Translations under genes and position numbers: made by a program | Notes under the pieces: model-generated | What the model was told of the DNA's origin: nothing | Database searches by the model: none | The model's input: the letters and a program-made list of their open reading frames with translations, nothing else | From: CBDFNN01 sp965250215 | GTDB taxonomy: Bacteria; Bacteroidota; Rhodothermia; Rhodothermales; DATKEJ01 | Assembly (NCBI GenBank): GCA_965250215.1 | Contig: CBDFNN010000004.1 | Coordinates: 1,426,001 to 1,490,000 of the forward strand | DNA: 64,000 bases | Reading direction: 5' to 3' | Part shown: piece after piece, positions 43,832 to 52,648 of the stretch | Numbering within the stretch: position 1 is the stretch's first letter | How the letters are laid out: each line of letters opens with the position of its first letter

Positions 43832-45399
43832 TGTCAAAACTTATTGGCGCAAGAGAAGCTGTAGCCCTTATTCCTGATCAATGTGTACTATCAGTAAGTT
43901 CGTCGAGTGGTCTCGGATGTCCCGACCTAGTTTTGAAAGCTTTGGGAGAGCATTTCGAAAAGACCAAACATCCTAAGAATATCACAAGCATTCATCCCAT
44001 TGCCGCCGGAGACATGTACGGTATTGATGGTATAGATCACATCGCTAAAAGAGGCCTCCTAAAAAGAGTCCTTGCTGGCTCTTTGCCATCCGGTCCTTCA
44101 TCGATGGAATCTCCAAAGATTTGGAAGATGATTTATGCAGAGGAGGTTGAGGCCTACAATATTCCGAGTGGCATACTTTTTCATATGCATCGCGAGGCAG
44201 CAGCTGGGAGACCCGGTGTTCTGACAAAAATCGGGATGGGGACTTTTGTTGATCCTCGTTTGAATGGTGCTCGGATGAACAAAAGCACTCCAGCCGAGGT
44301 CGTGAGTTTGAGAGAGTTCGATGGTGAAGAGTGGCTCTATTTTAAATCGATTCCGATTGATGTCGCGATTATCCGAGGCACTTCTGCTGATTCGGACGGA
44401 AATATTTCATTCGAACATGAAGGTGCCTACCTGGGAGCCTACGATCAAGCGGTGGCCGCAAGGAATAATGGCGGCATTGTGATCGTTCAAGTCAAGCGTA
44501 TGGTAGAGGATGGATCGATAGCTTCTCAGAGTGTCAGAGTACCCGGAATATTGGTGGACCATATCGTTCTGGATCCCAATCAGATGCAAACTACCCAGAC
44601 GCAATACGATCCAGCCATTTCTGGTGAGAAAGACACGGCATTGTCTGATTTCGATCTAGCGGACTTTGGTCCAGACAAAGTCATTGCTCGGAGGGCAGCT
44701 TTGGAAATCAATAGAGGAGATGCAGTCAACCTAGGCTTCGGAATATCCGCTCTCGTGCCACGGATTCTTTTGGAAGAAGGACAGCAGGATAGTGTTAACT
44801 GGGTGATAGAACAGGGGGCCGTTGGAGGTGTACCTCTTCTTGGATTCGCTTTTGGATGCTCATCCAACGCAAAAGCCATCGTCCCTTCGCCAGACCAGTT
44901 CACCTATTTTCAAGGCGGAGGATTTGACAGGTCCATGCTTTCTTTTATGCAAGTTGATAAACAAGGGAACGTGAATGTCTCACGCCTGAGTGCACGTCCT
45001 CATGTTACCGCGGGCGTAGGAGGATTCATTGATATAACGTCAAAGGCTAAAAGCATAATATTCCAAGGCTATTTTACAGCAGGGGCAAAACTCTCGGTAC
45101 AAAACGGTGAAATGAAGATCGACAAGCCGGGGAAAGTCCAGAAGTTTATTGATCAGGTAGAGCATGTTACCTTTAGTGGAAAACGAGCCATTGAGACAGG
45201 TCAACGCATTCTCTACATCACCGAACGTTGCGTTATTCGTTTGACCGAAGGTGGCCTCGAGTTGATAGAAATCGCACCCGGGATTCGTTTGCAGGAAGAC
45301 ATCCTTGATTGCTCCGACTGCAAACTAATTGTAAGCCCAAATTTAAAAGAGATGGACAAAAATCTATTTCTTGACCAAGCCATGAATCTCAAATTGTAA
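43831..45399 (+). CDS. Acyl-CoA:acetate/3-ketoacid CoA-transferase
   Basis: This 522-residue family I CoA-transferase has both alpha- and beta-like halves fused in one chain, like propionate CoA-transferase. The catalytic glutamate is Glu327 in NWVIEQGAVGG, and GFDRSMLSFMQVDKQGNVNVS and GVGGFIDIT follow as usual. It would transfer CoA between an acyl-CoA and a free carboxylate. Its start and stop both overlap neighbours by one base (TAATG), giving tight coupling to a Gfo/Idh dehydrogenase and a GMC oxidoreductase. The three might oxidise an alcohol or sugar to an acid and activate it, which is inference. Confidence 0.9.
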   Translation: MSKLIGAREAVALIPDQCVLSVSSSSGLGCPDLVLKALGEHFEKTKHPKNITSIHPIAAGDMYGIDGIDHIAKRGLLKRVLAGSLPSGPSSMESPKIWKMIYAEEVEAYNIPSGILFHMHREAAAGRPGVLTKIGMGTFVDPRLNGARMNKSTPAEVVSLREFDGEEWLYFKSIPIDVAIIRGTSADSDGNISFEHEGAYLGAYDQAVAARNNGGIVIVQVKRMVEDGSIASQSVRVPGILVDHIVLDPNQMQTTQTQYDPAISGEKDTALSDFDLADFGPDKVIARRAALEINRGDAVNLGFGISALVPRILLEEGQQDSVNWVIEQGAVGGVPLLGFAFGCSSNAKAIVPSPDQFTYFQGGGFDRSMLSFMQVDKQGNVNVSRLSARPHVTAGVGGFIDITSKAKSIIFQGYFTAGAKLSVQNGEMKIDKPGKVQKFIDQVEHVTFSGKRAIETGQRILYITERCVIRLTEGGLELIEIAPGIRLQEDILDCSDCKLIVSPNLKEMDKNLFLDQAMNLKL

Positions 45400-47006
45400 T
45401 GTCTAAGACTAATTTTGATTATATCGTCGTAGGTGCCGGGGCCGCAGGATGTGCTGTTGCAAGTCGACTTAGCGAAGATCCCAAGGTTAATGTTGCAATT
45501 CTTGAAGCTGGTCCTCCGGACAGATCGCCCTTGATTCACATGCCAGCGGGTTTCACAAAGCTCGTCGGACAGAAAGTCAACTGGGGATTTCAAACCTCAC
45601 CGCAGGCACAGGTTAACAATCGTGAAATGCATTACCCTCAAGGACGTACCCTTGGCGGTAGCACCTCTATAAATGCGATGATCTACATTCGAGGCCATCG
45701 GTCGGACTATGACGAATGGAGGGATCTCGGTTGCGAAGGATGGGGCTATGACGAGGTTCTTCCCTATTTCAAGAAATCCGAAAACAACGAACGTTTTGCC
45801 GATGATTATCATGGGCAGGGTGGACCAGTTAATGTTGCAGATCAAACGCAGTCCAACCTCCTGACGAGGGCATTCGTCAGATCGGCTCAGCAGGTTGGAA
45901 TTCCATATACACCCGATCACAACGGTGCCACTCAGAGAGGTGTCAGCTACTATCAGACGACACAAAGAAACGTTAAACGTGAAAGCGCAGCTACCGCTTA
46001 TCTCCATCCGAACAAGAACCGTAAAAACCTTACGGTAATGACGAACGCATGGACGACGAAGGTATTGAGCGATGGCAAGAAGGCGATCGGCGTATCCTAC
46101 CTTGAGAATTGGAAAAAGGAGACTTCTATTTTTGCTGGGACAGAAGTTATAATGTGTGCCGGTGCCGTAAACTCACCGAAGCTCTTGCTACTGTCGGGCA
46201 TTGGACCGGCAGAAGAATTAGAGGCGATGAACATCGAAGTGGTTCATGATCTACCAGGTGTCGGTAAAAACTTCCAAGATCATATGGATGTGTATATCGC
46301 GGCGGAATGCAGCCAGCCGGTAAGCTACAACGGGGAGGATCGATGGGACAAGGCCATTAGGCATGGCATCCAGTATTTGATGTACAAGACTGGTCCTGTA
46401 ACGGCCTGTGTCGCCGAGGCTGGGTGTTTCCTTAAAACTCGTGACGGTGTGCGGTCTCCAGATATTCAGATACATTGCCTTCCAGCCTATGTTGTAGATC
46501 ACGGTCGGCTCAAAATTAAGGGTCACGGTATTACAATAAATACATGTAATCTCCGACCGAAAAGCAAAGGGTCCGTGACGCTTAAAACTTCCAATCCCCT
46601 TGATGCCCCGAACATCGATCCTAATTTTTTGGGTGATTCCGATGGCTACGATTGGAAAACATCGATCGAAGGATTTCGATGGGGACGTAAAATCCTCAAT
46701 GCGCCGGCTTTCAAAGAATTTATCAAAGAGGAGCGATACCCTGGAGTCGAAATCCAGTCAGATGAAGAGGTCAAGGACTATATTCGAAAATGGTCAAAGA
46801 CGGACTATCATCCTGTTGGATCTTGCAAAATGGGACAAGATGATATGGCGGTAGTGGATACCCAGCTAAAGGTTCAGGGCATGCAAAATTTGAGAGTGAT
46901 CGACTCATCCATTATGCCTACTCTTATCTCAGGGAATACCCAGGCACCCTCCATCATGATCGGAGAGAAAGGTGCGGAGATTATTAAGCAAGGAAAAGTC
47001 GTTTAA
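45399..47006 (+). CDS. GMC family oxidoreductase (choline dehydrogenase-like)
   Basis: This 535-residue FAD enzyme starts with YIVVGAGAAGCAVASRL, has GGSTSINAMIYIRGHRSDYD (about 85-104) and VMCAGAVNSPKLLLLSGIG, and ends with DYHPVGSCKMG and NTQAPSIMIGEKGAEII, which carry the catalytic His and Asn. It is closest to choline and alcohol dehydrogenases of the GMC group. It is the third gene of the operon, overlapping the CoA-transferase by one base. A broken copy of its 3' part lies downstream of the PiT gene (48820-48960). Confidence 0.9.
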   Translation: MSKTNFDYIVVGAGAAGCAVASRLSEDPKVNVAILEAGPPDRSPLIHMPAGFTKLVGQKVNWGFQTSPQAQVNNREMHYPQGRTLGGSTSINAMIYIRGHRSDYDEWRDLGCEGWGYDEVLPYFKKSENNERFADDYHGQGGPVNVADQTQSNLLTRAFVRSAQQVGIPYTPDHNGATQRGVSYYQTTQRNVKRESAATAYLHPNKNRKNLTVMTNAWTTKVLSDGKKAIGVSYLENWKKETSIFAGTEVIMCAGAVNSPKLLLLSGIGPAEELEAMNIEVVHDLPGVGKNFQDHMDVYIAAECSQPVSYNGEDRWDKAIRHGIQYLMYKTGPVTACVAEAGCFLKTRDGVRSPDIQIHCLPAYVVDHGRLKIKGHGITINTCNLRPKSKGSVTLKTSNPLDAPNIDPNFLGDSDGYDWKTSIEGFRWGRKILNAPAFKEFIKEERYPGVEIQSDEEVKDYIRKWSKTDYHPVGSCKMGQDDMAVVDTQLKVQGMQNLRVIDSSIMPTLISGNTQAPSIMIGEKGAEIIKQGKVV

Positions 47007-47008
47007 CA

Positions 47009-47036
47009 GTTTTCCGTGATCCGTTTTCCGTGACCC
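47009..47036. repeat. Two tandem copies of a 14-base motif
   Basis: GTTTTCCGTGATCC and GTTTTCCGTGACCC stand side by side at 47009-47022 and 47023-47036, one mismatch apart, just after the GMC stop. A third partial copy, GTTTTCCGTG, is at 48945-48954 beyond the PiT gene. They may be a dispersed intergenic repeat or mark a recombination joint. Confidence 0.7.
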
Positions 47037-47189
47037 GAATAACCTATCCGAAAAGGATCTAGGAGCAGGACGTTTGATAGTCCTGAGCAGTACTTTCTAT
47101 TTTGATTGTTGTCGTGACATAGATTGAATGGTTTCTAGATTTTGACAGAGATACGTAACTATTAAATAATAATATAAGTGGAGTGACCT

Positions 47190-48761
47190 GTGGAGTTAAA
47201 GGATATTGAAAAGATAGAAAAAGCTACTCTATTTGGCCGACGTGAGATGTTCCATTTTGGCACTTGTCTGTTGTTCATTGTTTTAATTATTCTTTACGTA
47301 TCAACGATCAACGTACTTGATCGACCATTCAGCATCGAGTTGATTGTCGCCGCCATGATTGGCGGCTATATGGCGATGAACATTGGGGCCAACGACGTCG
47401 CCAACAACGTTGGCCCGGCGGTCGGCTCAAAGGCCTTGACACTCACCGGCGCGATTATAATAGCCGGTTTATTTGAGGCTTCGGGGGCGCTGATCGCTGG
47501 CGGCGAAGTCGTCAGTACAATTAAAAAAGGCATCATAGACCCGGCGATGATTACCGATGGCCAAGTGTTTGTTTGGCTGATGATGTCGGCATTACTGGCT
47601 GGCGCGGTATGGCTGAATTTGGCCACCGCGATCGGCGCACCGGTATCAACCACGCATTCAATCGTTGGCGGGGTACTGGGTGCCGGAATAGCAGCCGGCG
47701 GCTGGGATATAGCCAACTGGTCAACACTAGGCAAAATTGCTGCCAGCTGGGTGATATCGCCGGTGATGGGTGGCCTAATCGCCGCACTGTTTCTGTATTG
47801 GATCAAACATACCATTACCTACAAGAAAGACATGATTAAGGCAGCCCGTCGTATGATGCCGATCATGGTATCGTTGATGGTGATGGCCTTTGCCACCTAC
47901 CTGGCAATGAAAGGGCTGAAGAAAATCTGGGAGATTGATATCACAACCGCTCTGGGTATCGGAACTCTTTGCGGGGTACCCGGCTATTTCATACTTCGCC
48001 CGGTAATTGCGAAACAATCCAAAAAACTGGCCAATGAAAAGGCCAGCATTAACACGATGTTTACCATGCCGCTCATATTTGCTGCGGCTCTGCTAAGTTT
48101 TGCCCATGGTGCGAATGATGTTGCCAATGCGGTTGGCCCTCTAGCGGCCATTCATGACACGGTAGCCAGTGGTGGCGTTGTCACCACGGCGACCATTCCC
48201 ATATGGGTGATGATGATCGGTGCAATCGGTATTGTGCTCGGACTGGCCATGTTTGGGCCCAAACTCATTCGCACTGTGGGCACCGAGATAACCCAGCTTG
48301 ACCAGATGCGAGCCTTCTGCATAGCAATGGCTGCGGCGGTGACGGTGATTATTGCCTCACAATTGGGATTGCCGGTCAGTTCAACACATATTGCAGTGGG
48401 AGGCGTGTTCGGCATTGGATTTTTGCGGGAATACATTAAAACCAACTACGCGGTGATTATCCATGAAATTGAGCATCACTATGAAGGCCGGGACGAGGCA
48501 CAGGTAAAGGCATTTCTGGTGGAGTTCGACGAAGCCTCGGTACAGCAAAAAGGCCTCTTGTTGCAGCAATTGAAAAAGCAGACAGCTAAGGCTGAGCTAA
48601 GTAAGGGAGAACGAAAGTTGCTGAATAAAACCTATCGCAAGGATTTGGTAAAACGATCAGCACTCACAAAAATCGCCGCCGCTTGGTTAATTACCGTGCC
48701 GGCATCAGCCCTTATGGCAGCCTTGACCTTTTTCACTATTCGCGGAATGATGCTGCCGTGA
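47190..48761 (+). CDS. pit: Inorganic phosphate transporter, PiT family, probably horizontally acquired
   Basis: This 523-residue membrane protein is a phosphate-cation symporter. The two inverted halves each carry the PiT signature: GANDVANNVGPAVGSKAL near residue 66 and HGANDVANAVGPLAAI near 306. A cytoplasmic loop separates them, and a charged region of about 70 residues precedes the last helix. The start is GTG at 47190 with GGAG 7 bases upstream, a clearer ribosome site than most genes here. Codons are visibly richer in G and C (GGCC, GCGG, CTGG) than in all neighbours, and the style is proteobacterial. No phosphate regulator gene is adjacent. It lies between the intact GMC gene and a decayed copy of its tail. 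Confidence 0.9.
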   Translation: MELKDIEKIEKATLFGRREMFHFGTCLLFIVLIILYVSTINVLDRPFSIELIVAAMIGGYMAMNIGANDVANNVGPAVGSKALTLTGAIIIAGLFEASGALIAGGEVVSTIKKGIIDPAMITDGQVFVWLMMSALLAGAVWLNLATAIGAPVSTTHSIVGGVLGAGIAAGGWDIANWSTLGKIAASWVISPVMGGLIAALFLYWIKHTITYKKDMIKAARRMMPIMVSLMVMAFATYLAMKGLKKIWEIDITTALGIGTLCGVPGYFILRPVIAKQSKKLANEKASINTMFTMPLIFAAALLSFAHGANDVANAVGPLAAIHDTVASGGVVTTATIPIWVMMIGAIGIVLGLAMFGPKLIRTVGTEITQLDQMRAFCIAMAAAVTVIIASQLGLPVSSTHIAVGGVFGIGFLREYIKTNYAVIIHEIEHHYEGRDEAQVKAFLVEFDEASVQQKGLLLQQLKKQTAKAELSKGERKLLNKTYRKDLVKRSALTKIAAAWLITVPASALMAALTFFTIRGMMLP

Positions 48762-48819
48762 TTGAGTGCGCAACAAGCAACGGTGTAGCTGACGCAATAA
48801 GCAAGCCTCGCAACCGGAG

Positions 48820-48960
48820 CACTGCGGCATGGATTTATATGGAGACGGAAATCCTCAGTGCCTCCTTTAAGGACTTTATCAAAAAGGAGTCTTAAACCTG
48901 GATTCAGAGTCCAGACGGACGAAGAGAGGGAGAGTCGGTAAGAAGTTTTCCGTGTTCCGA
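48820..48960 (+). pseudogene. Decayed remnant of a GMC oxidoreductase 3' end
   Basis: The stretch around 48822-48895 matches 46668-46745 of the intact GMC gene by eye. TGGATTTATATGGAGACGG corresponds to GGATTTCGATGGGGACG, and the peptide EILSASFKDFIKKE to KILNAPAFKEFIKEE. A stop codon follows (48893-48895), then text resembling the next GMC segment, a deletion, and the post-GMC motif GTTTTCCGTG at 48945. The copy is too short and broken to be expressed. The rest of the 323-base gap between PiT and the next gene (48762-49084) holds nothing else recognised. Confidence 0.7.
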
Positions 48961-49084
48961 ATTTGTCTTTGCAAAAGGGATCCAGGTGAAAGACCATAAA
49001 GGATTGAACAAAGCCTCTTGATTCTTGGTTGTACTCGTAATACAGATCGCCTACAAATAACTTTCGTCTCAAGAAATATGACTT

Positions 49085-50185
49085 ATGGCCGAATCCTTCC
49101 TTCTCAAAGACTTTATTGATCGTGATGCTGTAACGACTCTCGGGAGGCAGATTCAATCCGAGAATCCGAGCTTTCCTTTGGACTCTTTTGTCAAGAATGC
49201 GATGAAAGGACTCAACAACCTTGAATTCACAGGCAGAACTAAACATATTGCAAGTGCTCTACGTCGGGCATTGCCAGACGACATTCCTACATCTCTAGAA
49301 TGGATCGTTCGTTCTCTGCCTAGCGAGCTGGACATGGAGCACGGGATGTTCAAAGACAATTTTTGGATCTGGCCGGTCTCTGATTTCATACATGATTACG
49401 GAAAGGACCATTGGAAGGAGGCCATGAATGCCTGTTATTATCTCACCCAATGTTTTACTTCAGAATTTGCCGTGCGACCTCATCTTCAGTCTCAACCTGA
49501 GAAGACGCTGAAGCGATTGCTGAAGTGGAGTAACGACTCCTCCTCAAATGTACGCCGGTTCTGTAGTGAAAGCCCACGTCCAAGACTGCCTTGGGCCTCA
49601 CGTCTTGATCTACCCTTAGATTTGGTCTTTCCGATATTAGAAAACCTCAAGGCCGACCGATCCAAGTTTGTCCAGAAGTCGGTAGCAAATCATTTGAACG
49701 ATCTAGGCAAGGACCATCCAGCTTGGCTTCTAAAAACAATGAAGTCATGGTCCAAATCCAAGGATGAATCGACACAATGGATAATTAAACGTGCTCTCCG
49801 CAATTTGATAAAGGCCGGAGACAAGAAAGCTCTTGCAATTATTGGTTTTGGCGAAGTCAAGCTGGAGCAGGTCAAACTGGACATGAAAGTTCGGAAGGTT
49901 AAAATGAACACAAAGTTTGACGTCTATCTTAGCTTAAAAGGGGGAGCAAAAAAACAGAAACTGTTGATTGATTGGATTATGTTCTATCAACGGTCAAACG
50001 GAAATATGAATCCCAAAGTGTTTAAAGGGAAGGAAATTGAAATTGCTGCCGGAGAGCTTTTCGAGTGGACAAAGCAATTCGATATGACACCTAGAAATAC
50101 GAGAGCCTTGTATCCAGGGCAGCATCGTCTCGCTGTCCAAGTGAACGGAGAGGTAATAGACAAAGTCGATTTTGAATTGAAATGA
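49085..50185 (+). CDS. DNA alkylation repair protein, AlkC/AlkD-like HEAT-repeat fold
   Basis: This 366-residue protein is built of alpha-helical HEAT-like repeats. The segment VRRFCSESPRPRLPWASRLD (about 156-175) corresponds to the R-x-x-S-E-x-x-R-P-R-L-P-W motif of AlkC-type DNA glycosylases, which remove N3- and N7-alkyl purines. FVQKSVANHLNDLGKDHP is a further family block. The C-terminal 100 residues form a beta-rich domain (LDMKVRKVKMNTKFDVYLSL) found in some AlkC proteins. The stop overlaps the ankyrin gene start by 4 bases. It is cytoplasmic. Confidence 0.85.
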   Translation: MAESFLLKDFIDRDAVTTLGRQIQSENPSFPLDSFVKNAMKGLNNLEFTGRTKHIASALRRALPDDIPTSLEWIVRSLPSELDMEHGMFKDNFWIWPVSDFIHDYGKDHWKEAMNACYYLTQCFTSEFAVRPHLQSQPEKTLKRLLKWSNDSSSNVRRFCSESPRPRLPWASRLDLPLDLVFPILENLKADRSKFVQKSVANHLNDLGKDHPAWLLKTMKSWSKSKDESTQWIIKRALRNLIKAGDKKALAIIGFGEVKLEQVKLDMKVRKVKMNTKFDVYLSLKGGAKKQKLLIDWIMFYQRSNGNMNPKVFKGKEIEIAAGELFEWTKQFDMTPRNTRALYPGQHRLAVQVNGEVIDKVDFELK

Positions 50186-51192
50186 CAACGACCTTTATAG
50201 ATTTAGTCAAAGAAAATGAGTTAGACAAGGTCCGGTCGATGTTGACACAGGATCCTTCCCTTGCCAATACTAATTTCTATCCTGAGAGTCTTCACTCGGA
50301 TGGATTTCCGTTGTATCACGCATCTAGAAACAGCAATATGTCGATGTTGAGCTTGCTCCTTAAGAATGGCGCACATCCAGATGCTGTCTTAAATCATGAG
50401 GAACCGCGGGAGCGAGGAATGCCGTTAATGAATGCGATTCATGCCGGCCATTTTGAGATGGTTCACGTTCTTCTCGACTATGGCGCCAGTCTTTTTGCAC
50501 ATCCCTATTGTGCCACTCCTTTCATTGATAACGTGCTTAATCAAACATGGGGTTTTCCGGAGTACTTAGAATTAACTCACGGTTTAATCGCAAGCTCTTT
50601 TGAATCACTCCCTAATGAGGTAGGGATTACATTGACCTTGCCGATAATTCCAAACTCTTGTCCTGAAGTATTTCTGCTACTACAACGCATTGTAAAGAAT
50701 GGAGGACGTCCGAGCTATTTCACTTTGGCTAGGCATGAACATCTTGACTTAACGGCCAAGCTTCTTCAAGGCAGTCCTAACGAGCCTGAACTACCTGGGT
50801 ATTGGCCTCGTGGAAGTCTTTTCAATGGGCTCGCTTTTGGTGCCAGTTGGTGTGGTATTAATTCGGTCCTGGACCTCTGTGTGCGAGAATGCCCTGATCT
50901 ATTCACGGCGGATGTCTCAAAAGGGTGCATAGAACGCGCCATCCGAAGTCACAACAGGGACGGAGGGATTGACGAATATTGCCAGCTCATTGAGCGGCAA
51001 CTTGAATTTTTGAAGTCTAATGATCAATGCTCGAACTCCTTCTCAGGCGGATCTCCATTTACTCCCCAACAATGGCTTCTAGATGATTTTATTGAGTCCA
51101 GTAATTATGGATTCCGTTGCCTCGATTTATCAACTCCAGGAGATCTCGATAGACTTGCAAGTCTTTTTGAAAAATTCGGATATCCTAGATAA
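50182..51192 (+). CDS. Ankyrin-repeat protein
   Basis: This 336-residue soluble protein has ankyrin-like repeats in its first 130 residues: DLVKENELDKVRSMLTQDPSLAN, then GFPLYHASRNSNMSMLSLLLKNGAHPDAV, then MPLMNAIHAGHFEMVHVLLDYGASLFA; only the first 20 residues of each are needed to see the helix-turn-helix. The rest has weaker helical repeats without a clear family. Its ATG lies in the last codons of the alkylation repair gene (ATGA overlap), so the two are cotranslated, a pairing I have not seen described. The role is unknown; it may bind a protein partner. Confidence 0.75.
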   Translation: MTTTFIDLVKENELDKVRSMLTQDPSLANTNFYPESLHSDGFPLYHASRNSNMSMLSLLLKNGAHPDAVLNHEEPRERGMPLMNAIHAGHFEMVHVLLDYGASLFAHPYCATPFIDNVLNQTWGFPEYLELTHGLIASSFESLPNEVGITLTLPIIPNSCPEVFLLLQRIVKNGGRPSYFTLARHEHLDLTAKLLQGSPNEPELPGYWPRGSLFNGLAFGASWCGINSVLDLCVRECPDLFTADVSKGCIERAIRSHNRDGGIDEYCQLIERQLEFLKSNDQCSNSFSGGSPFTPQQWLLDDFIESSNYGFRCLDLSTPGDLDRLASLFEKFGYPR

Positions 51193-51362
51193 TAACTCAG
51201 GATCGATGAGGAAATCGATCGACTAAGACCTATTGGGAGTCTATTAATGTCGTATTATTGGGCAAAATGTTCATCGATACTTACTCTTGATAAAATGGAG
51301 GCCTCCTAATTCTCTAATTTCCCTTTCACACTTCTGATACTGAAAAACCAGCGATCTTGGGT

Positions 51363-51821
51363 ATGACAATTGAAGGTGTTCACACCGCTTCAACCGATGT
51401 ATCGACATTGTGGGCGCTCCTGCAAGACACCGATGTGCTGGCCGAAATATCTCCAGGTGTCGAAGAGTTTGTAAGAATCGAGGAAGATCGATTCCAAGCC
51501 ATTTCAAAGATCTCAATAGGATTCTTTAGTGTAGCTTTTGAGGGAGAGCTCGAACTGCTTGACAAAGTCGAACCAGAAACGATGACTTTGATGCTCAGGC
51601 AAAAGAGTAAAATCGGCAACGCAGAGGCCCGGATTGTAATGCACATGAAACCACTGAATGACTTCTCAAGTGAAATTACTTACGACGGCACTGCAAAGGT
51701 AAGTGGAACTCTGGCCGCGATGGGTCAGAGAATCATTGGGGGAGTTGTCAAGACTTTGTCCAAGCAAATATTCAAAGGGCTGGACAAAGAAATCGAAAAC
51801 CTAAAACCTCCCAATGCTTAA
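51363..51821 (+). CDS. CoxG-like SRPBCC protein
   Basis: ATG at 51363 gives a 152-residue protein; the TTG 6 bases earlier is less likely. The sequence matches the carbon monoxide dehydrogenase subunit G family: WALLQDTDVLAEISPGVEEF at the start, the ISIGFFSVAFEGELELLD middle and the GTLAAMGQRIIGGVVKTLSKQ C-terminal helix. In carboxydotrophs CoxG helps attach the enzyme to the membrane, but isolated members are common and of unknown role. No CO dehydrogenase subunit is in the window. It precedes enoyl-CoA hydratase by 66 bases. Confidence 0.82.
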   Translation: MTIEGVHTASTDVSTLWALLQDTDVLAEISPGVEEFVRIEEDRFQAISKISIGFFSVAFEGELELLDKVEPETMTLMLRQKSKIGNAEARIVMHMKPLNDFSSEITYDGTAKVSGTLAAMGQRIIGGVVKTLSKQIFKGLDKEIENLKPPNA

Positions 51822-51887
51822 CCCAAAATGCTCATCGCTCGGATCTGATTTGGTCGCAAAGGAATAGAGGAGGGCTTATATTCCTGC

Positions 51888-52646
51888 ATGAGCCAGATCC
51901 TCCTAGAGAAGCATGATCGTGTAGCTACAATCACCCTTAATCGGCCTGAGAAACTCAATGCACTCAACCTAAACATGTTGGGTGAGCTGTATCGCATCAT
52001 TGCCGAGATAGAAATAGATAAGGACGTCCAGTGTGTTATTGTAACTGGGTCGGGGGATCGGGCATTTTGTGTTGGAGCTGATATCAACGATTGGGCCGAT
52101 TTAGACCCTATGGCCATGGCACAGGAATGGATTCGTTTGGGCCATCGTATCTATGACAGACTAGCTGGATTACCGCAGCCAAGCATTGTTGCCCTCAATG
52201 GTTTTACTTTTGGTGGTGGACTAGAACTGGCCTTGGCATGTGACATCAGATTATCCTCGATTGATGCGCAATTTGCCTTACCCGAGGTAAGTATCGGGAC
52301 TGTTCCAGGCTGGGGTGGAACGAAGCGATTGCCCAAAGTGATAGGGGAGGGAAGAGCCAAACAAATGGTATTCACTGGAGATCGAATTGGTGCCGAAAAG
52401 GCAGAAGCTTGGGGTCTCGTGAATTCAATACATCCGTCGTCAGAATTGATGGCAGTTACGCGCGCTTTGGCAGACAGAATATTAGCGAATGCGCCTTTAG
52501 CGGTTCAAGTGGCGAAAGAGACCATGTCAGAAAATGGAAGAACCTTGGAAGCTCTCGCAGGGGCTTTCACATCCACAACGAATGATCTAAAGGAAGGGGT
52601 AGCCTCTTTCCGAGAGAAACGAAAAGCAGAATTCAAAGGAGAATAA
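51888..52646 (+). CDS. Enoyl-CoA hydratase/isomerase family protein
   Basis: This 252-residue crotonase-fold protein has the oxyanion hole in DRAFCVGADINDWADLD (about 56-72) and LNGFTFGGGLELALACDIR (about 96-114). One catalytic glutamate is kept in LPEVSIGTVPGWGGTKRLP (Glu near 134); at the position of the second, rat Glu164-type residue the sequence reads AKQMVFTG, so it is probably Gln. Many crotonase relatives share this. It may hydrate or isomerise a CoA ester. It ends 2 bases before the aldehyde dehydrogenase gene, so the two are one unit. Confidence 0.87.
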   Translation: MSQILLEKHDRVATITLNRPEKLNALNLNMLGELYRIIAEIEIDKDVQCVIVTGSGDRAFCVGADINDWADLDPMAMAQEWIRLGHRIYDRLAGLPQPSIVALNGFTFGGGLELALACDIRLSSIDAQFALPEVSIGTVPGWGGTKRLPKVIGEGRAKQMVFTGDRIGAEKAEAWGLVNSIHPSSELMAVTRALADRILANAPLAVQVAKETMSENGRTLEALAGAFTSTTNDLKEGVASFREKRKAEFKGE

Positions 52647-52648
52647 GA

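Noticed and set aside
48683..48895. 70-residue plus-strand reading frame as a gene
   Set aside because: It overlaps the PiT 3' end in another frame and then runs into the decayed GMC remnant, so it is not a gene.
51363..51821. Part of a carbon monoxide dehydrogenase system
   Set aside because: No CoxL, CoxM, CoxS or accessory gene is in the window; isolated CoxG-like proteins are common.
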